Assembly (NCBI GenBank): GCA_030064795.1
Contig: JASJEI010000275.1
Span: 1-26,961 of the forward strand
DNA from: Pleurocapsa sp. MO_226.B13
GTDB taxonomy: Bacteria; Cyanobacteriota; Cyanobacteriia; Cyanobacteriales; Xenococcaceae
Direction of reading: 5' to 3'
DNA length: 26,961 nucleotides
Part shown: positions 16,631-23,404 of the stretch, in pieces
Layout: each line of letters opens with the position of its first letter
Numbering within the stretch: the first letter of the stretch is position 1
Translations under genes and position numbers: made by a program
Notes under the pieces: generated by a model
What the model was told of the DNA's origin: nothing
What the model saw: only the letters and a program-made list of their open reading frames with translations
The model's database searches: none

Positions 16631-16780
16631 ATACCAATTGGAAAAAGTAATGAGAGACGAAGGTAGGTTGGGTTGCACAAAGTAAAACCCAACTTAAACC
16701 CAATTATTGTTGGGTTTAGTTTACGAAACCCAACCTACAATACTCTATCGATCTCTCTCACTACTTTAGGAAAATGGTAT
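16631..16780. repeat. 150-bp nested palindromic element (MITE/REP-like)
   Basis: The outer ends are imperfect inverted copies: ATACCAATT at 16631 against AATGGTAT ending at 16780, with further pairing of AAAGTAATGAGAGA with the arm around 16751-16767. Inside, GTAGGTTGGGTT (16663-16674) pairs perfectly with AACCCAACCTAC (16727-16738), and the core AAACCCAA (16696-16703) pairs with TTGGGTTT (16710-16717). The core type is widespread in cyanobacterial intergenic DNA, as I recall. No coding capacity is seen. Confidence 0.7.
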
Positions 16781-16830
16781 TAGCTCTTAGCTTTTTTTAA
16801 ATTTGATTATTGTGGCTGGCGGGGAGACAA

Positions 16831-16882
16831 CCTCGTTCCTCAATCCTCGTTCCTCATTCCTCATTCCTCATTCCTCCTTCCT
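16831..16882. repeat. Short tandem heptamer repeats (TTCCTCA)
   Basis: Units of the form TTCCTCA, with G and A variants, follow each other about six times. This is the short tandemly repeated repetitive (STRR) type known from cyanobacteria. The stretch is noncoding and lies between two convergent genes. Confidence 0.75.
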
Positions 16883-16960
16883 TAAAAAAATAGCCCTTGA
16901 GTGAGAAGTGGTTTTAAATACTTCCCCAAAAGAGCTAGTTAGGCTAAATAGGTTAGCCTC

Positions 16961-17149
16961 TTAGTTGTTAGTCGTCGTAGAAGCAGACTCAGAAGTTTTG
17001 TTTTTTTCTTCCGTTGTCTCTTGCTTCTGGTCATTGCTGTAGTTTTTTCTGCCACGATTTCCATAACGGCTGGTTTGTTTACGGAATTTACGAGCATTGA
17101 TTTTGTTTCTTGCTGCTTTTTCTTTTTTTGCGTTACGACGTTTAGCCAT
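16961..17149 (-). CDS. Small highly basic protein, unknown function
   Basis: This 62-residue protein begins MAKRRNAKKEKAARNKINARKF, an N-terminal half dominated by Lys, Arg and Ala that is likely helical and able to bind nucleic acid. The second half is polar, acidic to neutral and rich in Thr, Ser, Asn and Glu, and probably disordered. Small proteins with a MAKRRN-x-KKEKA start are, as I recall, conserved in cyanobacteria without a known role. It lies downstream of the RRM protein gene, separated by a hairpin. RNA or ribosome association is a guess from charge and neighbourhood only. Confidence 0.75.
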   Translation of the reverse strand: MAKRRNAKKEKAARNKINARKFRKQTSRYGNRGRKNYSNDQKQETTEEKNKTSESASTTTNN

Positions 17150-17179
17150 CTATATAAAATTCCTCATTACACAACAAAA

Positions 17180-17227
17180 CGCTTCTGGGAGTTTTTAGCC
17201 AGATTATCTGGCTGCTCTCCAGAAGCG
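17180..17227 (-). terminator. Compound hairpin, likely terminator of the RRM gene
   Basis: An outer stem, CGCTTCTGG (17180-17188) with CCAGAAGCG (17219-17227), encloses an inner perfect stem, AGCCAGA (17197-17203) with TCTGGCT (17207-17213). Read on the minus strand, the structure follows the RRM stop codon by about 23 nt and is followed by GTTTTGTTGT, which is consistent with termination or attenuation ahead of the small basic protein gene. Confidence 0.65.
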
Positions 17228-17249
17228 TAATTCGATTTAGCTTTGGAGT

Positions 17250-17537
17250 TTAAAAGCGATCGCTACGACGACCACCACCAAAGGAACTTCTATTTTCGCG
17301 GGGTCTGGCTTTGTTAACTTTTAACTCGCGACCCATCCATTCTGCACCATCTAGAATTTCAATGGCTTTTTCTTCTTCTGCATCTGTTTCCATTTCCACA
17401 AAGCCGAAACCACGTTTGCGACCTGTTTCGCGGTCAGTAGGCAGATGAACCCGCTTGACACTTCCGTATTCTGAAAATACTTCGTTTAAATCTTCTTGGT
17501 TAACCTCATAGTTAAGGTTACCGACGTAAATTGACAT
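17250..17537 (-). CDS. RNA-binding protein with single RRM (cyanobacterial Rbp type)
   Basis: This is a 95-residue protein made of one RNA recognition motif with RNP2 IYVGNL (3-8) and RNP1 KRGFGFVEM (41-49), plus a short basic, Gly/Arg/Ser-rich tail (80-95, ENRSSFGGGRRSDRF). This is the build of the cyanobacterial Rbp family; members with a glycine-rich tail are often cold-induced, and some act in mRNA localisation or stability. A ribosome-binding site GAGGAGA is present at 17548-17554 on the minus strand. The 228-bp upstream spacer (17538-17765) is AT-rich and holds no other gene; a long 5' leader, common for cold-regulated rbp genes, is possible but not shown. Confidence 0.92.
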   Translation of the reverse strand: MSIYVGNLNYEVNQEDLNEVFSEYGSVKRVHLPTDRETGRKRGFGFVEMETDAEEEKAIEILDGAEWMGRELKVNKARPRENRSSFGGGRRSDRF

Positions 17538-17765
17538 GAACTGAATGTCTCCTCAATGCATTTGTAATGTAGAGAGCTAAATTTTCGGAAAAAAGCCAAT
17601 CAATACTTTATGGAAAAACCTATCAATATCGAATACAAACTGGATTGCCGATCTTTATCTCAATATGAATCCTAACACTTTATGCTATTAAAAAGAGTAT
17701 AATAGCAAATGCAACAATTCTTTACATAGTTAAAAACTATTGAGAGTTGGCTTTCTATTCTTAGC

Positions 17766-18266
17766 TTAGCAGTTTTTTTTCGCCATCAGCTCGACGATCG
17801 CTTGGGTTGCACGAGTAACAATTATTCCAGGATAAACATTATTTCCCCAGCTTGGATGATAAAGTAGAGAGCAGTTTTTGTAACTTTTTAGGGGATAATG
17901 TAACAAAGCTTCAACTGCTGCATTATCGTCAAAAGTTAGTTTTCCCTGACAAGCAAGCCAAGGATAACCAGTGCGGGGATCGAAGAGGTCACTTTTGTAT
18001 CCAAGATCTTGTAAAGCAAAAATCAAACTAGAGCCAAAGCGGATAAATTTGGCTCTGAGGCGATCTTTCTCTTGAATAGTTTTTGGACTAACTTCTGCTA
18101 AAGAAAAGCGCGATCGCTGTAAATATAAAATCAGGAAAGTTACGGGATCGTTCCAGTCTGGTAGTAGCTGCTGCTGATGCTCTTGAAAAAATTTATGGGG
18201 AAAAGCTAGATGAATTTGAACTTCTTTATCTGCGAAAATCGTAGTAACTAATTGTCCCTTATCCAT
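17766..18266 (-). CDS. MMADHC-like protein (methylmalonic aciduria and homocystinuria type D family)
   Basis: This 166-residue protein resembles short cyanobacterial proteins annotated after human MMADHC, which directs cobalamin to its enzymes. Recognisable stretches are DLGYKSDLFDPRTGYPWLACQG and, near the C-terminus, HPSWGNNVYPGIIVT. It has no membrane segment. The start codon overlaps the end of cnaT by 8 bp, which indicates translational coupling and a shared transcript with cnaT and perhaps ntcB. Whether the cyanobacterial protein handles cobalamin is not established. The link to a nitrogen-regulatory gene pair is notable. I am fairly sure of the family and unsure of the function. Confidence 0.7.
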   Translation of the reverse strand: MDKGQLVTTIFADKEVQIHLAFPHKFFQEHQQQLLPDWNDPVTFLILYLQRSRFSLAEVSPKTIQEKDRLRAKFIRFGSSLIFALQDLGYKSDLFDPRTGYPWLACQGKLTFDDNAAVEALLHYPLKSYKNCSLLYHPSWGNNVYPGIIVTRATQAIVELMAKKNC

Positions 18267-19353
18267 TATCCATTATGGCGATGGCATTATTAACAGTCGA
18301 AGGAGTTTGGCGACTACATAGGGTTTGTAGTTGGCTTAGTTTGGCTGCTGCTTTACCCGTAGTCAAAATAGCCTCTGCCAATTCAAAACCAGTCTCCAGG
18401 CTTTCTGCTTTGCCAAAGCACCAAAGATAAAAACCACCATTTAAAATAGCAGCGGGGAAAAGTTGACTGTTGTTCCCCTCAATGACTTCTTGGCTTAGAG
18501 ATACAACTTGATTTTTCGCTTCTAAGCTGATATCTGAGCCATTCAAATTATAACTGGATGGGTCGAGTAATAGACGATCGAAACTATTGTCTGATTTACC
18601 GATCGCAATAATTCCCGTGCGACTACGAGCCAGATCGCAACTCCCTTCTAAACCCTTGACTAAAATAAAGTCATGACGACCTCTGATTTTAAAAGTCTCG
18701 CGAAAACGTTCTTCTGTAGGGGGATGAACGAAACCTGCAACTAAGCTAGCAGCTCCCGCTACAGGACACCAAGCTAACTCTGCGGTAGCAAATGGGGGAC
18801 GTTTGCCGATTTGTTCGCGGAAAGGGACAAATTTGTGTGCTGAAGGGAAATGTTGGGGAAGATAAATAAAACCCAGACAAGTTCGGTTGTATATTGCTTG
18901 AGCTTGGGCGAGGTTGAGTCCTGAAAAGTCTACTCCTAACCCTTGCCAGATTTCAATAAAGGGAATACCATACTTAGTCGGCATACAGTCGCCACCGTGT
19001 AAAATGACGGGGATATCTGCCGAGGCTAAAATTAGTGCGGTAATAATGGTTACGGGTACGGTACGAGAACGTCCGTCATAGGGGTTGCCTAAAACTACTG
19101 GCTTATGGTCGTGACTGGGGTTTATCTCCAGTTTAGCCCCCAACTCCTCAAAAGCATCGAGAATACCTGCTAATTCCTCTGGAGTAGGACGTTTGATCCG
19201 ATGAGCGATCGCGAATGCCCCGATTTGTGCGGGGGTTGCTTCTTGTAGCAACATCATTCTGGTGGCAGTTGCAGCTTCGATCCTGGTTAAGTTTTTGCTG
19301 GTGTGAGTCCCACTGCCGACTCTTTTTAGTAATTCTCGAAACTCATCGCTCAT
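18259..19353 (-). CDS. cnaT: CnaT-like anthranilate phosphoribosyltransferase-family protein
   Basis: This 364-residue protein has the TrpD-like fold pattern, an N-terminal helical part and an alpha/beta part, but the phosphoribosyl-pyrophosphate signature is altered. Where TrpD has GTGGDG, this protein has GNPYDG (89-94), and the KHGNR segment reads LHGGD (118-122). It is therefore unlikely to be the tryptophan enzyme. Its position directly downstream of an ntcB-like gene matches, as I recall, the all0602-all0601 pair of Anabaena PCC 7120, where cnaT is needed for expression of the nitrate assimilation nir operon. The gap from ntcB is 101 bp, and the MMADHC-like gene overlaps its 3' end. Its molecular activity is unknown. 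Confidence 0.78.
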   Translation of the reverse strand: MSDEFRELLKRVGSGTHTSKNLTRIEAATATRMMLLQEATPAQIGAFAIAHRIKRPTPEELAGILDAFEELGAKLEINPSHDHKPVVLGNPYDGRSRTVPVTIITALILASADIPVILHGGDCMPTKYGIPFIEIWQGLGVDFSGLNLAQAQAIYNRTCLGFIYLPQHFPSAHKFVPFREQIGKRPPFATAELAWCPVAGAASLVAGFVHPPTEERFRETFKIRGRHDFILVKGLEGSCDLARSRTGIIAIGKSDNSFDRLLLDPSSYNLNGSDISLEAKNQVVSLSQEVIEGNNSQLFPAAILNGGFYLWCFGKAESLETGFELAEAILTTGKAAAKLSQLQTLCSRQTPSTVNNAIAIMDNG

Positions 19354-19454
19354 AACAGATTGGTTGGGGTTGGGAAATAAGACTGGCTATAGTAGGTGGC
19401 TATTGGGTAAAGGAGACTGGCTATAGAAGAGCTAGTTTTTAGTATATTTATCAT

Positions 19455-20423
19455 TCATTTGCCTGCCGAGCGTGCGGGTTGTAAATCTAAAGATTTGGCT
19501 GAATTTTTGACTAGTTTATAAAAATGGGCAATGGGAGGAATCATCAGGCGATCGCTAGTAGTTACCATGACTACCTGACGAGTCAGAACATTGTCTGATT
19601 CTTCTTGACCCGAAAGACCCGTTTTAAACTCAGGTTGAGCAATGGGTCGTATTGCTAAGGTTGGGTCGTTATAGGAGTCGATCAGAGCCTTATGAGGTAG
19701 CAGGGCAATCATTTCTCCCTGTCTAATTACACCTCGAAAAGCATCCAGGGTATTTAATTCCATCGCAGTCTTAATTTGGACATTTTGATCCCTAAACCAA
19801 TCTTGTACTAATCTCTGCATTCCGTAGCCATCCTTGAAGACTATCTGAGGATATTTAACTAACTCTAGGGGGGGGATCTTCTTCAGCTTGCTTAAAGGAT
19901 GATTGGCAGCCATTAAGACATCGACCTGTTCTTCGTAGAGTATGGTTAACTCTATTTCTGCCGATGCAGTTAAAAAGCGATTGTTCATCACGATCGCCAC
20001 ATCAATCAAACCATCTCGCAAAACTTTTAAAGCGCGATCGCTCCCTAATGCCGTAACTCTTAATTGTACTTCAGGATAGTCCAAACAAAACTGTTGCAGA
20101 ATTGGGGGTAGATAATGAGCGCATACTGAATGTATTGCTGCAATACAAAGTTCTGGCTGTTTTCCCGCAATTAAGTCCGCACATTCGTTACTCGCTTTTT
20201 GCCACTCCTGACAAATTTTTTGAGCGCGGGGTAGCAATTTTTCCCCTCCCAAGGTCAATTTTGCCTGAGTACTGCGGTGAAACAATGGCAAACCTAAGTC
20301 TTGTTCCAAAGATTGTATTTGGCGACTGATGGTTGATTGAGTTACTCCACACTTTTTAGCTGCTTGCCCGAAATTGCCGGTTTCTGTAATGGCTATAAAA
20401 GCTTGTAATTGCTCGATTCGCAT
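19455..20423 (-). CDS. ntcB: LysR-type regulator NtcB
   Basis: This is a 322-residue LysR-family transcription factor. The winged helix-turn-helix covers about residues 1-60 (FGQAAKKCGVTQSTISRQIQ is the recognition region), and residues 90-310 form the effector-binding domain. The opening MRIEQLQAF and the segment FHRSTQAKLTLGGEKLLPRA are, as I recall, typical of NtcB, the activator of nitrate/nitrite assimilation genes. Two independent facts support this over other LysR proteins: the next gene is cnaT-like, and the promoter carries a perfect NtcA box. No nitrate assimilation structural gene lies in the window. CmpR/RbcR-type carbon regulators are the alternative. Confidence 0.83.
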   Translation of the reverse strand: MRIEQLQAFIAITETGNFGQAAKKCGVTQSTISRQIQSLEQDLGLPLFHRSTQAKLTLGGEKLLPRAQKICQEWQKASNECADLIAGKQPELCIAAIHSVCAHYLPPILQQFCLDYPEVQLRVTALGSDRALKVLRDGLIDVAIVMNNRFLTASAEIELTILYEEQVDVLMAANHPLSKLKKIPPLELVKYPQIVFKDGYGMQRLVQDWFRDQNVQIKTAMELNTLDAFRGVIRQGEMIALLPHKALIDSYNDPTLAIRPIAQPEFKTGLSGQEESDNVLTRQVVMVTTSDRLMIPPIAHFYKLVKNSAKSLDLQPARSAGK

Positions 20424-20472
20424 AACTTCTTTGAACGTAGGCAGGCAGCCACATTTTGTTACTCCCTTGTCA

Positions 20473-20521
20473 TGTGATGAACATAGCCGATTTATCGAGC
20501 AATTTTGGTATAAGGCAATAC
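20473..20521 (-). promoter_or_regulatory. NtcA-activated promoter of ntcB
   Basis: A perfect NtcA box GTA-N8-TAC lies at 20508-20521. On the minus strand it is followed after exactly 22 nt by TATGTT at 20480-20485, a -10 of the TAN3T form. This is the canonical class II NtcA-activated promoter layout, with a transcript start expected near 20473 and a leader of about 50 nt before the ntcB ATG at 20423. It ties ntcB, and probably cnaT and the MMADHC-like gene, to nitrogen status. Confidence 0.85.
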
Positions 20522-20629
20522 AATATCTTGTTACTAAATGTATGTGATTTGGGTGGGAAAAGCAGAAATATCTGGATTTAACGTTAGTATAGAGAACTTA
20601 GAACGAAATTTTGGTCTACATTGTTTGGT

Positions 20630-21718
20630 CTACATTGGGCGAGGAAATGTCGGTAAATCGATAGCGGCCAAAGATTGTGGTTTAGACTTGCCAGTAGATT
20701 TAGCTTTTTTCTTGGTTTCGCTTTTGTTAGCTGGCTTATCTTTTACTTGAGATGCCGACCAAGTAGCAATTTCGGCTGCGGTTTTAACAGTTTCTGAGGG
20801 GTCGATCTTTAAGCGTTGGGCCATAACTGACTGGGGCTTAGTTTTGGGTAAGACAATTTTTGACTCTGAGATATTAGATGACCAGGGCTGAATAGATCTT
20901 TTACTATTTTTACTAGAGTAAGTTTGACCAACGCTCAGAGCTGGCTCTGTGGTTTCATAAGTCCGCGTCGCCTGGGGAGATTTCAGGCGTTCATGTTGGA
21001 CGTGGCGAAGCCTGCTCTGACTATTGCTACTGACTAACTCTGGTTTAGAAACGGCTGCTTGTTCTTGATAGCGTTTTAGTTCCGCTCTGTATTGAATGAC
21101 ATTACGTTGTTGTTGACTCAATTTGTCTTGCAGTTCTTTGTTTTCTTTCTCTTTGGCAGCTAGTTCGGAGTTTTTCTGACTGTAGCTTTCTTGCAGCAAA
21201 GTACAGTCTCTTTCCAACTGAGCGGTTTGCTGTTGAGATAATTCATACTGTTGAGATAAATTTTTAATTGTGATTTGACGATCGCTAATTTCTTTCTGGG
21301 AGGTAGTCAAATGTTTGGTGAGTAAGGCAATTTGTTTTTGATAATTTTGTAGTTCTTCTTCCTGCTGCGCCAACAACAAATCGCTATTTTGCGATTTTTC
21401 TAGAGATTTATTAAACCGATTGTCTATTTCCGCTAGCTCTTGTTCGAGGCGAAATACTTTTTTCAGCAGCTTGCGGTTATATTCTCGTAGTTTGTGAGCG
21501 ACCTTTTGCCAGTCCATTTTTTGGTCTAAAGATCGATCTGACTCTGCTTGGCTGGTATCTTGTACCTCGAAAACTTCTGACTGTTGATTTTCTGCAAGAG
21601 ATTTATTGACTACTGGTTTTTGATGTTTTTGAGCCTCTCGTTCGCTATTGTTGCTGGAAACAAATTCAAGGTTGGATTCGGAGCTAAAAGAAGTAGCGTT
21701 ATTGTTAGCTTCACTCAT
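20630..21718 (-). CDS. Coiled-coil protein of unknown function
   Basis: I do not recognise the family of this 362-residue protein. Residues 1-65 are polar and probably disordered. Residues about 68-215 form a long coiled coil rich in Glu, Gln, Lys and Leu heptads (for example LLKKVFRLEQELAEIDNRF, then many Gln-rich heptads). Residues 225-345 are Ser, Lys and Pro-rich, probably disordered and positively charged. The chain ends in a compact hydrophobic motif, AIDLPTFPRPM, that may be a docking peptide. There is no signal peptide or membrane segment. It lies between csaB and ntcB, all on the minus strand. A cytoskeletal or scaffold role would be a guess. Confidence 0.8.
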   Translation of the reverse strand: MSEANNNATSFSSESNLEFVSSNNSEREAQKHQKPVVNKSLAENQQSEVFEVQDTSQAESDRSLDQKMDWQKVAHKLREYNRKLLKKVFRLEQELAEIDNRFNKSLEKSQNSDLLLAQQEEELQNYQKQIALLTKHLTTSQKEISDRQITIKNLSQQYELSQQQTAQLERDCTLLQESYSQKNSELAAKEKENKELQDKLSQQQRNVIQYRAELKRYQEQAAVSKPELVSSNSQSRLRHVQHERLKSPQATRTYETTEPALSVGQTYSSKNSKRSIQPWSSNISESKIVLPKTKPQSVMAQRLKIDPSETVKTAAEIATWSASQVKDKPANKSETKKKAKSTGKSKPQSLAAIDLPTFPRPM

Positions 21719-21940
21719 GATTGTTTATATCTAGATTGACCAGAATAGTTCGACAAGAAAATAAGCAAGTGTTTCAGTAATTACCCTGAATAGCCATGTG
21801 ACTTTTTAGTCTGAGTAATTGTTACTTTTTGCAGATTTTGACTTTAGTATAAAGACAAATTAAGAGCGGTTTTTTATTTTTTTACTTAGCTTTAGATTTA
21901 ACTAGATATAGCTTATACGTTGCTCTGAAAATTGCCAAGC

Positions 21941-22990
21941 TTAATTATTAGTAATTACTTTTCTTAATAATTGTTGATGGATTAAGGCGCGATCGATTAG
22001 AGACTGAATTTGAATTTGACTTAATCCTTCTCGATGATATTGCTCACTCCAAACCTGGCTAATTTCCCGAAAATCAGCGGGAAGTTTTGCCAACTCATAT
22101 CCCGGTATATTTACCTCAGACATTAGCCTTGTTACCTTGGGATCGTAACTGAGAGCAAAACAGTTGCAGCCTGCGGCCAATGCCACGATCAAACCATGTA
22201 AACGCATGGCGATCGCCATTTTGACCCCTTGAAATAATCCTTTTAGTTCTTTGGGGTCGTTAATTGATACTATAGTGTTATGCTGCCCTAATTCTGCTGA
22301 AATTGATTTAGCGATCGCCAAATCTTGCGCGGGTTGGAAAGGAATTATCAGAATATAGCTCTTGGTTTGGTTTTGAAAGTCTTGAAGAGCTTGAATCAGA
22401 GTTTTGAGACGCGCCTTAGTTAAAAGCGGATGGGAACGTAAAATAACTGCTACCTGGGGACTGGGATATTTTTCTGTTGCTGTAACGGGTTCGCTTTGCA
22501 ATGCCCAAACGGGATCGGGAGCAATTACAGATTCAATTTGCCAGGAGTTTAACAATTGCGCCGAGGCAGTATCTCTAACGCTAATCGCATCGCACCCTGA
22601 TAGTACTTGTCTGGTTAACCAGCGAGTAAATGGTCGATTGAGCGGGCCAATTCCCTGGGCCCAGGCGATCGTTTTTAAACCCCTTTGTTGAGCCAAAGCC
22701 ATCAGACCAGCATAATAAATAGGACTAGCAATACTAGTGGCATCCTGCATCAAACTACCGCCACCCCAGATAAACAGACTAGATTGATTTAAGGCGTTGA
22801 GAATGGCAAAAGTCGATTTGCGGTAACAACTGGCAACTCCATATTGTTTTTTGGTTGTTTGAGGATCGCCCGATAAAACAATAGGCGTAACCGATTCTGG
22901 CAGCATTTGTAGCAAAGATACTAGTAATGCTTCGTCTCCCGCATTACCCATGCCGTAGTAACCACACAATACTGCTTTAGTAGAACTCAT
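21941..22990 (-). CDS. csaB: Polysaccharide pyruvyl transferase CsaB
   Basis: CsaB adds ketal pyruvate to cell-wall-linked polysaccharide, which lets S-layer homology domain proteins bind the envelope. The 349-residue protein starts CGYYGMGNAGDEALL (residues 9-23), the family signature, and has FIWGGGSLMQD, AWAQGIGPL and MRLHGLIVALAAG, all typical of the polysaccharide pyruvyl transferase family with its GT-B-like fold. Cyanobacteria carry many SLH-domain porins that need such a modified wall polymer. There is no membrane segment, so it should be cytoplasmic or peripheral. It is the first gene of the leftward series with the coiled-coil protein, separated by 222 bp. Confidence 0.92.
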   Translation of the reverse strand: MSSTKAVLCGYYGMGNAGDEALLVSLLQMLPESVTPIVLSGDPQTTKKQYGVASCYRKSTFAILNALNQSSLFIWGGGSLMQDATSIASPIYYAGLMALAQQRGLKTIAWAQGIGPLNRPFTRWLTRQVLSGCDAISVRDTASAQLLNSWQIESVIAPDPVWALQSEPVTATEKYPSPQVAVILRSHPLLTKARLKTLIQALQDFQNQTKSYILIIPFQPAQDLAIAKSISAELGQHNTIVSINDPKELKGLFQGVKMAIAMRLHGLIVALAAGCNCFALSYDPKVTRLMSEVNIPGYELAKLPADFREISQVWSEQYHREGLSQIQIQSLIDRALIHQQLLRKVITNN

Positions 22991-23404
22991 TATTTTTGTT
23001 AGTTTTAAGGTGTTGAGTCGGATGCAAGCTCCGAGAGCTGCGCTGACTTCGTTATTTTAGCTTTTTGCTTCTAGCAAATAGATCGACATCAGTAAGGTTA
23101 AGTTTGTAGTCAACCCTTTAGGGTTAAAAAACTTAGTTTTAATCATTATTGGTTAGATTCGCAAATTATTGAGAACTAATATACAGCGGTTTTCATGTTC
23201 TTTTTGATCCAGACAACTATAATAAAGTCCACAGATAAACACAGATAAACACAGATAGATGAATTAGCTTTTTTACATTATTGAATTACTAGATGTCCAG
23301 ATAGTCTTGCAAAAGGTTGTATGCTTAGTTTTTATTAGCTATTAATTATTTATTGACACTAGTAATATTTCACTATTTCCAGAAACAGTATTGGAGTTTA
23401 GATT
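22991..23404. other. 414-bp divergent intergenic region with decamer repeats
   Basis: No gene is present between csaB and the dynamin-like pseudogene. A decamer, ACAGATAAAC, is repeated in tandem at 23231-23240 and 23241-23250 and partly at 23251-23257. A small inverted repeat, AACCCTTTAGGGTT, lies around 23112-23127. Promoters for both flanking genes should lie here, but I could not pin them down. Confidence 0.55.

Larger units (their letters stand above)
16511..16960. other. 450-bp gene-free, repeat-rich region
   Basis: No open frame with coding character is present between the convergent Ap4A phosphorylase gene and the small basic protein gene. The region contains the palindromic element at 16631-16780 and heptamer repeats at 16831-16882, described separately. 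Confidence 0.7.

Noticed and set aside
17021..17230. 69-residue plus-strand frame opposite the small basic protein
   Set aside because: It is antisense to a better-supported gene and covers the terminator hairpin; hydrophobic content comes from the A/T-rich complement.
18259..19353. Tryptophan biosynthesis TrpD
   Set aside because: The PRPP-binding GTGGDG motif is lost and the gene sits beside ntcB, not trp genes.
23231..23258. CRISPR array from the ACAGATAAAC repeats
   Set aside because: Units are 10 bp, adjacent and without spacers, so this is a simple tandem repeat.
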